Source: Paenibacillus agri (GTDB lineage Bacteria; Bacillota; Bacilli; Paenibacillales; Paenibacillaceae). Taken from it: a DNA stretch of 64,000 nucleotides. Below are positions 54,074 to 62,226 of the stretch, in pieces. Each line of letters opens with the position of its first letter. Positions within the stretch are counted from its first letter, which is position 1. The notes beneath the pieces were generated by a model. That model did no database searches. It saw only the letters and a list, made by a program, of their open reading frames with translations, and was not told the DNA's origin. The DNA lies in assembly GCF_013359945.1 (NCBI RefSeq), contig NZ_JABWCS010000213.1, positions 1 through 64,000 of the forward strand, in the 5' to 3' direction. The position numbers were made by a program, and so were the translations under genes.

Positions 54074-54104
54074 GACTTCATCGCTGCGGCGGTGGGGTCT
54101 TTTT
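54074..54104 (+). terminator. Terminator-type hairpin upstream of the truncated aspartoacylase-like gene
   Basis: GACTTCATCGC pairs at all 11 positions (with G-U pairs) with GCGGTGGGGTC, then TTTTT. It lies in 53887-54199, which has no gene; it may terminate a leader or an earlier transcript. Confidence 0.5.
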
Positions 54105-54199
54105 GCTGTTTCGTCCAACCCCCTGCAATAAAACAAGCATAAAAATATTGTATTATTCCTGCATCACAGCGCGGCGAAATCATCAGGAGGTGGGAAACG

Positions 54200-54405
54200 G
54201 TGATCGTGAAAAAACATAGCTTAGCACCGGGTTCAGCCTATAACACGCCTTATCATGTTATCAGAGGGAGCCAGCGGGGACCGGTCTTTATGATTGTCGC
54301 GGGGATACACGGAAATGAAACGGCCAGCATGAAAGCAGCACAGCGGATAGTGGATCAACTTCGTCATGGAAGTAGGGGTATTCAGCGAGGGACCTTGATT
54401 ATCGT
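54200..54405 (+). pseudogene. Truncated succinylglutamate desuccinylase/aspartoacylase-family gene
   Basis: A GTG start with CAGGAGGTGGG upstream opens a frame with HVIRGSQRGPVFMIVAGIHGNETASMKAAQRIVDQL, the start of the zinc-dependent M14-type AstE/AspA fold (metal ligands in GIHGNE). About 67 residues in, the coding sequence stops being recognisable at RGTLIIV and continues into family I repeat sequence. The rest of the gene (over 200 residues) is absent. The N-terminal part is well preserved, so the loss looks recent. Confidence 0.8.
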
Positions 54406-54560
54406 CGGCCGCTGTTGTCCCCAGATTTCTTATTTATAACCGCTTCTAGCGGTTGAAATCCGGAGAGCTTATGCTTGCGATGTGAGCTTTCCTGCGGAAA
54501 GCTTTCAGGCGGTCGCTATCGCTCCTACAGTTCCAAACTTCCCCCTTCGTTCCTCCTCGC
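54405..54560 (-). mobile_element. Family I repeat, copy C, joined to a broken gene
   Basis: In reverse orientation it reads GGAAGTTTGGAACTGTAGGAG, a short hairpin (CTTTCCGCAGGAAAG), a palindromic core AACCGCTAGAAGCGGTT in a stem, and GGGGACAACAGCGGCC. The left terminal repeat seen in copies A and B is absent and the element ends directly in the aspartoacylase-like gene. Confidence 0.65.
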
Positions 54561-54579
54561 TTTTTGTTACTTTCATTGT

Positions 54580-56025
54580 TCATTTTATTGAAAATACACT
54601 TCCGTATCTTCCCTTATAAACGGGCTCTCCGAAGTCCTTAACCCACTCATTGTACAGCTTGCGTGAGACGCCGTCATGGACAATGACATAATCGGGATGA
54701 TCGGCTTTGACGATCTCCGGCAAATATTCAGAGAACCCGTACATGGAGCGTTCAAAGGCTGTCCAGCCCAAGGCACCTATAGATTCTTTTGTTATAAAAG
54801 GGTCCTGTCTGCCATCACAGAGGATATCCCCGCCGCGGAACATCACGTACCCGGATGAGCCGTAGCGGGAGAATACCCGCGGGCGTACACCGTCCGGTGT
54901 TTTGTCAAGAATATAGGTCATTTCATCGACCGGGTAGCTCTTGGCATCTACTACGGGCGGAACCACAAAGATGTAGGCGGTATTGATCGCCAGGCCCAAT
55001 GTTAAGCAGAGCAGGATCGTTTTTCGTTCGGGCACATACGCAAACTTGCGTAGCCTGGATACCTTCGGAAGCGCCTCAAAGAACACGGCGGCAAAGTAAG
55101 GGATGAACAACCACATGAATAAGTTTTGCTTGAAGTTGGACACACCCAAATACAGAATCCCGAGCATCATAAAGAACCGGAACGGCTTACGCTGCAAGGC
55201 AAAAGGCAATGTGGTTGCGAAAAACAGCAGGAGCAGCAGAATCGGAAGATTCAATAGCTTGTTGAATTGAAGCGGCTGCCACTCGTTGATCAGCAAATTG
55301 AAATTCTTCTGGGTGACGGCCAGGATGAACAGCAGACTTTTTAGCCCACCAGGGTTGGCTAGACCAGCAAGCCAGGTGAGCACATAGACAACGATATGGC
55401 GTCTATCCAGTGTTTTGGCAATCAGCGCTTCCAGGAACGTCATTCCCGTAAATACAGCGATGACGAGCCACACGCCCGCGTGAAAGTTGGCGATAGCACA
55501 GGACAGGAGGATCATCGCGGCTGCGTATCTCTTTTTGGCAACCATCTGAAATTCGCGCATGTAAACAAAAAACCACACAATCATGAACGCAGAGATCATT
55601 TGGGGCCTGCCCTTGAAGTAATTATAATAAATCCAGCAGCTGATCAGCAGCACAAAGGGCAACAGCAGCGGATGGTTCTCTGATAGGCCCAGTTCCTTGC
55701 GTGATACCCGTCCCAACCGAAGCAGCCCCAGAATCAGTAACAGTAGGCACACAGCAGTTAATATGTATATCCCCGGCCAGCCGAACGCTTGATATAGCGG
55801 CGCAACGAGCAGCTGGAATCCGAATTCATGCGGTACATAAGGCAGTTTATCCCCGTAAAATGTATGTATAGCGTGATGCAGCACCTGACCGTGCTCAATC
55901 ATATAACGCCCCACTTCGATATGCCAAAAAGTATCCGGATCATTATACGAATATTTGGGCATCATTACCAAGATGAATCCTATAATTAGAACACAAAATA
56001 AGATATGGGTAGCCTTTGGCTTCAT
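54580..56025 (-). CDS. Multi-pass membrane protein, GT-C glycosyltransferase-like
   Basis: The 481-residue protein has about ten or eleven TM helices and a C-terminal soluble segment (about 395-481, RVFSRYGSSGYVMFRGGDILCDGRQDPFITKES). In the first extracytoplasmic loop it has NDPDTFWHIEVGRYMIEHGQVLHHAIHTF, an acidic motif in the place where GT-C enzymes carry their catalytic Asp. Similar proteins of unknown role exist in Bacillota. GT-C assignment is by topology and motif only. It is divergent from a UgtP-like gene with 151 bp between; a shared envelope role is possible. Confidence 0.6.
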   Translation of the reverse strand: MKPKATHILFCVLIIGFILVMMPKYSYNDPDTFWHIEVGRYMIEHGQVLHHAIHTFYGDKLPYVPHEFGFQLLVAPLYQAFGWPGIYILTAVCLLLLILGLLRLGRVSRKELGLSENHPLLLPFVLLISCWIYYNYFKGRPQMISAFMIVWFFVYMREFQMVAKKRYAAAMILLSCAIANFHAGVWLVIAVFTGMTFLEALIAKTLDRRHIVVYVLTWLAGLANPGGLKSLLFILAVTQKNFNLLINEWQPLQFNKLLNLPILLLLLFFATTLPFALQRKPFRFFMMLGILYLGVSNFKQNLFMWLFIPYFAAVFFEALPKVSRLRKFAYVPERKTILLCLTLGLAINTAYIFVVPPVVDAKSYPVDEMTYILDKTPDGVRPRVFSRYGSSGYVMFRGGDILCDGRQDPFITKESIGALGWTAFERSMYGFSEYLPEIVKADHPDYVIVHDGVSRKLYNEWVKDFGEPVYKGRYGSVFSIK

Positions 56026-56176
56026 CAGATCAGTTCCTTCTCCACTTTTTCTCCTACTATACAGTGACTTCCCTAAGGAATGGTTAATATTCTGACATTT
56101 TACAAACGGTATTTATTGTCCGCTTATGATTAAGGTTTACAGTGGAGAGGAGCCTATACCAAAAAGGAGACTTCTT

Positions 56177-57316
56177 ATGAAAATAAATCCGGTTGTCCTT
56201 ATCGTATCCTCTGCTTTTGGCGACGGTCATGCCAAGACAGCGCAGGCGCTTCAGCAGTCTTTTTTGGCGCGCGGGGTAGAGCAGGTGTTTATTGTCGATT
56301 TGTTTGCGGAAGTTCATCCTTTTCTGAATGCAGTCTCTCGTACCTTTTATTTGAAAAGCACGGCTTACGCTCCCGGTCTGTACGGCATGCTGTACGATAT
56401 GACAAGTCGAATGAAGCCCGGCCAGCCGCTCAGCCGTTTTTTACATTCCATGGGGAAGCGTAAGGTTGAAGAGGTTCTGAATCGTTTGAAACCAGATGTG
56501 ATTATTCACACGTTTCCTTATTTGGCCGCCTCCGAGCTTAGTGAGAAAGTCGGTATGCAAGTGCCGATATTTACCGTGCTGACAGATTATGTCCTGCATG
56601 GGCGGTGGATTCATCCCTCGACGTGGAAATACTTTGCACCTTCGGATAGTGTAAAAGAAGCCCTTTTGGCATCTGGAGTCCCTCCACAGGCGATCACAGT
56701 CAGTGGCATCCCGATTCGGGAAGCGTTCCAGAAAATTCCTGATCGTGCAGAGCTGCTGCGCAAGCACGGGTTAAACGCAAGCAGACGTTATATTCTTCTC
56801 TCTGCAGGAGCTTACGGTGTCTTGGGTAATGTTCAGCGGATTATCCGCACTATCTTGAAGCAATCCGAGTTCGACGTGATTGTACTATGCGGGAATAACC
56901 ATAAGCTGCGCCTGAATCTCGAACGTCGCCACCAGTGGAATGATCGGGTGCATATTCAGGGGTACACCGATCAGATTCATGAGCTGATGTCACTCTCATC
57001 CGGGCTCTTGACCAAGGCAGGAGCCATCACGCTGACAGAGGCCTTTTCCCAGTCCTTGCCGGTTATTGTTTACCGTCCGCTACCGGGGCAGGAGAAGGGC
57101 AACGCCCGCAGCCTGTCTGGGCAAAAAGCGATCTATACCGCGTATAACGAGAAGCAGCTGGCAGATTATCTCCACCAGCTGCAGATTAAGAACGGTCAAG
57201 AAGAAGTTCAACTGTCTATGCATGCCCTCTCTCGCAAGGAATCCTCCCAAGTCATCGTCTCAGAAGTGCTGGATGCCCTGGAAGCGGCTTTTGTTCCACA
57301 AACTGTACATCGTTGA
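56177..57316 (+). CDS. UgtP/MGDG synthase-family glycosyltransferase
   Basis: The 379-residue GT28-type enzyme has the N-terminal MGDG-synthase domain (VLIVSSAFGDGHAKTAQALQQSF) and a GT-B C-terminal domain with GGYG-like LLSAGAYGVLGN, LLTKAGAITLTEAFSQSLPVI and PGQEKGNA. Relatives transfer glucose from UDP-glucose to diacylglycerol, giving glycolipids and the anchor of lipoteichoic acid. AAAAGGAGAC precedes the ATG at 56177. It is a single gene; a promoter/operator for the next operon follows. Confidence 0.87.
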   Translation: MKINPVVLIVSSAFGDGHAKTAQALQQSFLARGVEQVFIVDLFAEVHPFLNAVSRTFYLKSTAYAPGLYGMLYDMTSRMKPGQPLSRFLHSMGKRKVEEVLNRLKPDVIIHTFPYLAASELSEKVGMQVPIFTVLTDYVLHGRWIHPSTWKYFAPSDSVKEALLASGVPPQAITVSGIPIREAFQKIPDRAELLRKHGLNASRRYILLSAGAYGVLGNVQRIIRTILKQSEFDVIVLCGNNHKLRLNLERRHQWNDRVHIQGYTDQIHELMSLSSGLLTKAGAITLTEAFSQSLPVIVYRPLPGQEKGNARSLSGQKAIYTAYNEKQLADYLHQLQIKNGQEEVQLSMHALSRKESSQVIVSEVLDALEAAFVPQTVHR

Positions 57317-57360
57317 CATGAGTGTATTTAATGTATATATTACACATATACATTAAATAC
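57313..57360 (+). promoter_or_regulatory. Sigma-A promoter inside a perfect inverted repeat (GntR operator)
   Basis: TTGACA (57313-57318) and TATATT (57336-57341) are 17 bp apart. GTATTTAATGTATAT (57324-57338) and its complement ATATACATTAAATAC (57346-57360) are perfect 15-bp arms around ATTACAC, covering the spacer and -10. It should be the autoregulatory operator of the GntR protein in the operon. Confidence 0.8.
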
Positions 57361-57391
57361 AGACCTCGAGAAACGTTGGTGACCTAAAACG

Positions 57392-57772
57392 ATGAATATT
57401 GTGATATCCGGCACTTCCGGAGAGCCCATCTATGCACAAATTGTTCGGCAAATCCGTCAGATGATCCTGCTAGGAGATCTCTCGTCGGGAACACCGTTAC
57501 CTTCCATTCGCCTGCTCGCCAAAGACTTACAAATCAGCGTGATTACTACAAAGCGGGCTTACGAAGAATTGGAGCGGGAAGGACTCGTTAATTCCATTGT
57601 TGGCAAAGGTTCTTTTGTATCCGGAGCAGATCAGGAGTACATTCGGGAACAGCGCTTGCGGATGATAGAGAACAAGATGAAGGAAATTATCGAGGAGAGC
57701 AGAGGGCTCGGGATTGAATTTGCCGAAATCACAGAGATGATGAAGTTGCTCTATGAGGAGGAGAACGGATGA
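57392..57772 (+). CDS. GntR-family regulator, YtrA type
   Basis: The 126-residue protein has the GntR winged HTH (PIYAQIVRQIRQMILLGDLSSGTPLPSIRLLAKDLQISVITTKRAYEELEREGLVNSIVGKGSFVSG) and a short helical dimerisation tail, the layout of YtrA. Such proteins repress ABC transporter operons that respond to cell-wall antibiotics. No clear AGGAGG precedes the ATG; GAAACGTTGG is weak. The stop overlaps the ABC ATPase start by 4 bp. Confidence 0.88.
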   Translation: MNIVISGTSGEPIYAQIVRQIRQMILLGDLSSGTPLPSIRLLAKDLQISVITTKRAYEELEREGLVNSIVGKGSFVSGADQEYIREQRLRMIENKMKEIIEESRGLGIEFAEITEMMKLLYEEENG

Positions 57773-58638
57773 GGGATGTCATTCAGTTAAGCAATGTGAG
57801 CAAATACTACGATCGCTATGCCATGAGGGATCTTAGTGTCTCTGTCAAACAGGGATACATCACTGGTTTAATCGGACCTAACGGCGCAGGCAAGACCACA
57901 CTGATTCAAATGATCATGGGGATGATCCACCCGGATGGGGGTGAGATATCTCTATTCGGGCAACGCAACGCGCTGGATACGCCTCAGGTGAAGGATAGGA
58001 TCGGGTATGTCTCAGATGAGAATTATTTCTACGAATCTTTAACGGTCAAGCAGATGAAGAAGATCATTGCCCCGTTCTACAGCAAGTGGGATGAGGAGGT
58101 CTGCCGGAAGTATCTGGAGCTTTTCAAGCTTGCACCTGGCAAGAAGATCAAGGATTTGTCCAAGGGGATGAAAATAAAACTCTCTTTAGCCATGGCGCTT
58201 TCGCACGGAGCCGATCTGCTGATTATGGACGAACCGACTTCAGGACTGGACCCGGTATTCCGGAGAGAACTGCTCGATTTACTAGGGGAACATCTCCAAG
58301 ATGAGAGTAAGTCAATTTTGTTCTCCACCCATAATACCGCTGACCTCGACAAGGTTGCAGATTACATTGTATTTATCAATGACGGCCGATTGGTGTTTCA
58401 TGAGAGCAAGGAAAGCTTGCCGGAGAAATATCTGCTTGTCAAAGGTGAGAAGGAATTGCTGGACCGTGATACCCGCACCTGGTTCCTGGGAATTCGGGAG
58501 ACACCATTCGGTTTTGAAGGTCTACTTAACAATCGGGCTGAAGGGGAAAAGCATTTTGGGAATATTGCCATCTGTGAAACGCCGAGCCTGGAAGAGATCA
58601 TGTATTTTACCGTAAAAGGCGGTGGGGTGCATGTATAA
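57769..58638 (+). CDS. ABC transporter ATP-binding protein, YtrB-like
   Basis: The 289-residue ATPase has Walker A GPNGAGKTT, a signature reading LSKGMKIKLSLAMAL and Walker B LLIMDEPTSGLDP. About 70 extra C-terminal residues follow (GEKELLDRDTRTWFLGIRETPFGFEG), as in YtrB-like proteins. It pairs with the permease in the next gene, which overlaps its end. The GntR partner controls expression. The substrate is unknown. Confidence 0.88.
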   Translation: MRDVIQLSNVSKYYDRYAMRDLSVSVKQGYITGLIGPNGAGKTTLIQMIMGMIHPDGGEISLFGQRNALDTPQVKDRIGYVSDENYFYESLTVKQMKKIIAPFYSKWDEEVCRKYLELFKLAPGKKIKDLSKGMKIKLSLAMALSHGADLLIMDEPTSGLDPVFRRELLDLLGEHLQDESKSILFSTHNTADLDKVADYIVFINDGRLVFHESKESLPEKYLLVKGEKELLDRDTRTWFLGIRETPFGFEGLLNNRAEGEKHFGNIAICETPSLEEIMYFTVKGGGVHV

Positions 58639-59269
58639 ATCCATTCACTTGATCCGCAAGGATTTTGTGTTGATCCGCAGATTCTTGCTATTCCTGGTCC
58701 CTTACTATATCTACATGGCAACGATGAGTTTACATCTTTACAGCTTATTAGCTACGTTGCCACCCTTGATGCTGCTGATCAATTCCTGCACACAGGATAG
58801 CCAATTGCGTATTCAGCGTCTGTTGGTTAGCCTGCCTGTTCGTAGGAAGGAATTGGTGTTTTCAAAGTATTTAGCGCTCCTGCCCTATACTCTGTTCGGT
58901 GCCATCAGTATTCTGTTGTTCTACCTAGTAACAACTGTATCTGGACATGTCATTTCGTCTACCTCTTGGCAGGAAATTGGTATAACCCTGGCAATCTTTC
59001 CGCTTTTGGCATCCATCTATCTGCCGCTGAACTACTGGCTTGGGGCTAAGGGAGCACAGGTCGTGAACATCGTCTTTATGTTGGCTGTCATGCTTCTCTC
59101 CGAGAGTGTTCAAAATCTGGTCAACTTGTTGTCTACTCTAACTAGGGTGTCAGAGGGACTACTTTCCAACCACACGCTATTTTACCTCTTCTCTGGATTA
59201 CTCTATATTGGCCTGATTGGCTGCTCGTATTTCATTTCCTTGCGTATTTTTGTACAAAAAGATGTATAA
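58631..59269 (+). CDS. ABC-2 type transporter permease
   Basis: The 212-residue protein has six predicted TM helices (LIRRFLLFLVPYYIYMATMSL and YLFSGLLYIGLIGCSYFISLRI among them) and the DSQLRIQRLLVSLPVRRKELVFSKYLALL loop common to ABC-2 permeases. The ATG at 58631 overlaps the ATPase stop; a GTG at 58622 is also in frame. It is the last gene of the GntR operon. Confidence 0.85.
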   Translation: MYKSIHLIRKDFVLIRRFLLFLVPYYIYMATMSLHLYSLLATLPPLMLLINSCTQDSQLRIQRLLVSLPVRRKELVFSKYLALLPYTLFGAISILLFYLVTTVSGHVISSTSWQEIGITLAIFPLLASIYLPLNYWLGAKGAQVVNIVFMLAVMLLSESVQNLVNLLSTLTRVSEGLLSNHTLFYLFSGLLYIGLIGCSYFISLRIFVQKDV

Positions 59270-59287
59270 CTGCCGCTCAATTATCGT

Positions 59288-59316
59288 TTGACTTCCAGGA
59301 TATTCTTAATTAATAT
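59288..59316 (+). promoter_or_regulatory. Promoter of the fluoride-responsive ClC gene
   Basis: TTGACT (59288-59293) and TAATAT (59311-59316), 17 bp apart, lie 15 bp before the riboswitch. Confidence 0.7.
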
Positions 59317-59331
59317 GGGTGTAGATGAATC

Positions 59332-59414
59332 GGGCGATGGAGTTCGCCATTAACCGTCTTTTGCAGACTAATGACTCCTACCAGTGAAGTTTTGGCTGGT
59401 AGGAGTCTGTTTTA
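59332..59414 (+). ncRNA. Fluoride (crcB-type) riboswitch with terminator
   Basis: GGCGATGGAGTTCGCC (59333-59348) with its CAT and TAA-containing joiner, the second stem GTCTTTTGCAGAC (59356-59368) and the TAATGACTCCTACC segment match the conserved fluoride aptamer. GACTCCTACCAG pairs with CTGGTAGGAGTC (59373-59407) as the terminator, followed by TGTTTT. Fluoride would stabilise the aptamer and allow transcription into the ClC gene. This fits the encoded ClC-F-type protein. Confidence 0.9.
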
Positions 59415-59451
59415 TTATGGGATAAATCTGGGTTATAGGAGTATGGGCGTG

Positions 59452-60786
59452 ATGAGGAATTGGCGAGAACGATGGATGGCTTATGCGGGAAAGAGAAGCC
59501 AGTTGGCCATTTGGACCACGGTTGTAAAATGGATCATCCTGGGGAGCTGTGTCGGCATTTTAACCGGGACAGCCTCGGCGTTGTTCCTGAAAAGTCTGGA
59601 TTATGTTACAACGCTACGCATGGAGCATTCATGGCTGCTGTTTTTGCTGCCGCTTGGGGGCGCGCTGGTCAGCTATTTATATTTTCGATATGGAAAGGAC
59701 AGTGCCAAGGGCAATAATCTGATCCTGGAAAATATCCAAAGTGGAGGAGCGCCAATTCCACTTCGTATGGCACCGCTTGTGCTATTCGGAACGCTCGTCA
59801 CCCATCTGTTCGGCGGTTCTGCCGGGCGAGAGGGAACTGCGGTGCAGATGGGTGGCAGTCTCGCCGACAGCTTCGGCAGATGGATTCGGATCAGCCCGCT
59901 GGATCGTAAAATCCTGTTGATGTGCGGGATCAGCGGGGGCTTCGGTTCTATTTTTGGCACACCACTGGCCGGAACATTATTTGGGCTTGAAGTGATTGCG
60001 CTTGGATTGATCAGCCACCAGGCACTGCTACCTTGCTTCGCAGCCAGCTTCGTTGGTGATCTGGTCGCCACGAAGCTGTGGAAGGTGCATCATATTCATT
60101 ATGCCGTCAGCGAGTTTCCTGCACTCGGCTTCCTGGTTGTGTTAAAGGTGCTGCTGGCATCTGTGATCTTCGGGCTGGTCGGCATGCTTTTCAGTCAGCT
60201 TACTCATTTTTTGAAAGTGCGTTTTACATTGTTGATCAAGAATCCGATGGTAAAAAGCGCACTGGGCGGATTCATTATTATTGCCTTGGTGTACCTCGTG
60301 GGGACTAGGGAGTATCTGGGTCTGGGCCTCCCGCTAATCGCGGATTCTTTTCAAGGAGAAGTCTCTCCATTCGCATTTCTGTGGAAACTGATCTTTACCG
60401 CGTTTACTCTGGGGAGCGGATTCCAGGGAGGAGAGGTAACGCCGCTGTTCGCAATTGGCGCAACACTGGGCCATACCTTGGCCGGACTGCTGCATATGTA
60501 TGGTCCTTTTCTGGCTTCGCTCGGCTTTATCGCTGTGTTCTGCGGCGCGACGAATACACCGATCGCTTGCTTCCTGATGGGGATTGAGTTGTTTGGATCT
60601 GGCGGAGCCATCTATATGTTTATGGCCTGTGTCGTAAGTTATCTCTTCTCCAGTCATACGGGTATTTATACCTCACAGCTGATTGGAGTTTCGAAGAGTC
60701 ATTTGATTTCAGTACCGGAAGGGACTACTCTAGCTTCGATTAAAGAATTGCTTAAGGTGAAGCGCGAGAAACGGGATGAAACTTAG
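59452..60786 (+). CDS. ClC-F fluoride/proton antiporter (EriC-F type)
   Basis: The 444-residue membrane protein has the variant motifs that mark ClC-F: GREGT (125-129) instead of GREGP, KGNNLI (86-91) in place of the usual GSGIP, and GFQGGEVTPLF (323-333). It exports fluoride in exchange for protons. The fluoride riboswitch upstream supports this strongly. The ATG at 59452 follows TAGGAG; earlier in-frame ATGs at 59371 and 59443 lie in the terminator or are too near the RBS. A monocistronic unit. Confidence 0.92.
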   Translation: MRNWRERWMAYAGKRSQLAIWTTVVKWIILGSCVGILTGTASALFLKSLDYVTTLRMEHSWLLFLLPLGGALVSYLYFRYGKDSAKGNNLILENIQSGGAPIPLRMAPLVLFGTLVTHLFGGSAGREGTAVQMGGSLADSFGRWIRISPLDRKILLMCGISGGFGSIFGTPLAGTLFGLEVIALGLISHQALLPCFAASFVGDLVATKLWKVHHIHYAVSEFPALGFLVVLKVLLASVIFGLVGMLFSQLTHFLKVRFTLLIKNPMVKSALGGFIIIALVYLVGTREYLGLGLPLIADSFQGEVSPFAFLWKLIFTAFTLGSGFQGGEVTPLFAIGATLGHTLAGLLHMYGPFLASLGFIAVFCGATNTPIACFLMGIELFGSGGAIYMFMACVVSYLFSSHTGIYTSQLIGVSKSHLISVPEGTTLASIKELLKVKREKRDET

Positions 60787-60851
60787 CCTGCAATCCATTT
60801 TCTAATAAGTAAAAAAATGTTATAATCGAGAAGAGGGTGGTGATAATAATC

Positions 60852-61004
60852 ATGAGTGCTCTTTTAGTGATTGGTGTTATCATTGCAGTTGTTGGCCCGT
60901 TAGCCTGGTCCTTTGTTGCTGTTGGAAAACGTATATCCGCTGAAGAGAAGAAGGCAGGAAGAGATCTTACGAATGAGATCAATCCTTTCACAGGCGGAAA
61001 ATAA
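60852..61004 (+). CDS. Small single-TM protein (50 aa)
   Basis: The 50-residue protein has one TM helix (LLVIGVIIAVVGPLAWSFVAV), then a charged stretch (GKRISAEEKKAGRDLTNEINPFTGGK). GAGGGTGG precedes the ATG; a GTG at 60840 is in frame. TATAAT at 60821-60826 may be its -10. A terminator follows at once, so the unit is self-contained. The function is unknown. Confidence 0.65.
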   Translation: MSALLVIGVIIAVVGPLAWSFVAVGKRISAEEKKAGRDLTNEINPFTGGK

Positions 61005-61011
61005 CTTGCAT

Positions 61012-61039
61012 GCCCCTGCTTAAGTAGCGGGGGTTTTTG
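61012..61039 (+). terminator. Terminator of the 50-aa gene
   Basis: GCCCCTGCTTAAGTAGCGGGGGT folds as a hairpin with TTTTTG after it. Confidence 0.75.
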
Positions 61040-61253
61040 TTATGGAGAAAATGGAGGGAGTATGAAGAAAACATTAGAAACTGCCTGACACTAGGTGATG
61101 CGGGAAGAATAAGCGGAATTGTGAGGGAGGAATTAGCTGCTCTACGATCTGATGTGGTTACGTTTGTTGGAGATTCTCAAAAAGATCGGCAGAGCAGCCA
61201 TCAAAGCCAATTAATGAAATAGAGCTTTAGTCAGGTAAGGCAAAGCCTAAATA

Positions 61254-61433
61254 TTAGTCCGTATCGAGCAACTCAAGCTTTTCAAGAATTTTAATCGTTG
61301 TTAGAGCGGACAACCTAACCGCTAGTTCTACATTACCAGTTAGTACGCCTTCATTTTCCAAAGCTTCTTTATTCTTTGAAAATACTTCTTCAGTTACCTC
61401 ATTCACAAGATTAACGACGATATCTTTATTCAA
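61254..61433 (-). CDS. Small helical acidic protein (59 aa)
   Basis: A TTG at 61433 follows GAAGGAAGG with 7 bp spacing. The frame gives NKDIVVNLVNEVTEEVFSKNKEAL, then VELAVRLSALTTIKILEKLELLDTD, probably two helices. I do not recognise it. The codon pattern and RBS suggest a real gene. A plus-strand frame at 61037-61222 just upstream is doubtful and is not called. Confidence 0.6.
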   Translation of the reverse strand: MNKDIVVNLVNEVTEEVFSKNKEALENEGVLTGNVELAVRLSALTTIKILEKLELLDTD

Positions 61434-61624
61434 TTGAATACCTTCCTTCTTGATATTTTACCGATACCTTATATTTCGTCAGAATACAGGAATTTTATTT
61501 AGGTCTATAGGTTCAAAATTAAGTATGATAGCGATACTATGGATATCTTTTGTATTTAATAGTCTTTTTTTAATAAGAAATATTTCAATTTTATATACTT
61601 GCTGCTGATTAAAAGGGGATTATC

Positions 61625-61699
61625 ATGAAGGTATATAGAAAATGCAATCGGACAATAACCCGCGAGTCAGAAGATGCCTGCAATTGGATGGGTAAATAA
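61625..61699 (+). CDS. Possible 24-aa peptide with two Cys
   Basis: AAAGGGG with 7 bp spacing precedes an ATG, giving MKVYRKCNRTITRESEDAC and a short end. The only supports are the RBS and the intact frame; it could be chance. From 61434 to 61790 I see no other gene. Confidence 0.25.
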   Translation: MKVYRKCNRTITRESEDACNWMGK

Positions 61700-61789
61700 T
61701 AGGATGGGCTATCTATCTATGTATAAGATAATGCCAGCTACATTAACCCACCATCAATAACGCTTCGATGAAAATAGCTCTCTATTCCA

Positions 61790-61985
61790 AATTAGGTGCA
61801 TTTTTGTATCTTAATTTTCCCTTCAGTAGAGAAAAATGGAATATAAGAGCATTATTGTACCTTATTTTAGGAGAAATAAGCCCATAGAGCATATTTGGAG
61901 GAATTTAACATACGAAAATGCACTTATATAGCTAAACCTTTAGCTGCAGCTGAATTAAGGTACAAAAATGCTGCTATTTACATTT
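61790..61985 (+). repeat. Dispersed repeat family II, complete copy
   Basis: The four-arm pattern is present: GTGCATTTTTGTATCTTAA and GAGCATTATTGTACCTTA, then TTTAACATACGAAAATGCAC and TTAAGGTACAAAAATGCTG inverted. TTAGCTGCAG lies between the last two arms as in other copies. The composite family I portion seen at 17930 and 27609 is absent here. Confidence 0.65.
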
Positions 61986-62091
61986 TGGGCGCGGTTAAAA
62001 ACAATGTTACTCTTCAAGCGTTGTTTGTTACTACATTCGATTACTTCAAGTTATTGTTGATTATGATCTTAACGTTGGTGCTCCAACACAA

Positions 62092-62130
62092 AAGTGCCCG
62101 GACGCGTATAACGCGTACCGGGCATTTTAA
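62092..62130. terminator. Bidirectional terminator below the LysR pseudogene
   Basis: AAAGTGCCCGGACGCG and TACCGGGCATTTT form a stem (TGCCCGG/CCGGGCA) with an inner ACGCGTATAACGCGT palindrome. Confidence 0.75.
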
Positions 62131-62133
62131 TAG

Positions 62134-62226
62134 TTACTGGTTTGCAGACTGTATGGAGAAATCGACAACGCCCTTTTCACCGAACAAATTGCTGTAGCAT
62201 TGAGAGGTACACCTATGTTAATTTTG
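62134..62226 (-). repeat. Diverged duplicate of the LysR 3' end
   Basis: This segment repeats the 3' end of the LysR gene (62218-62310) with an 84-bp period. In the copy, YLSMLQQFVR and, after a one-base shift, GEKGVVDFSIQSANQ plus stop correspond to YLSMLRVFVCEKGVVGSFVQSAQN plus stop of the gene. It lies directly downstream on the same strand. Confidence 0.7.

Noticed and set aside
61037..61222. Possible 61-residue plus-strand gene
   Set aside because: The TTG start is inside the terminator's T-run and has no RBS; at most a remnant.
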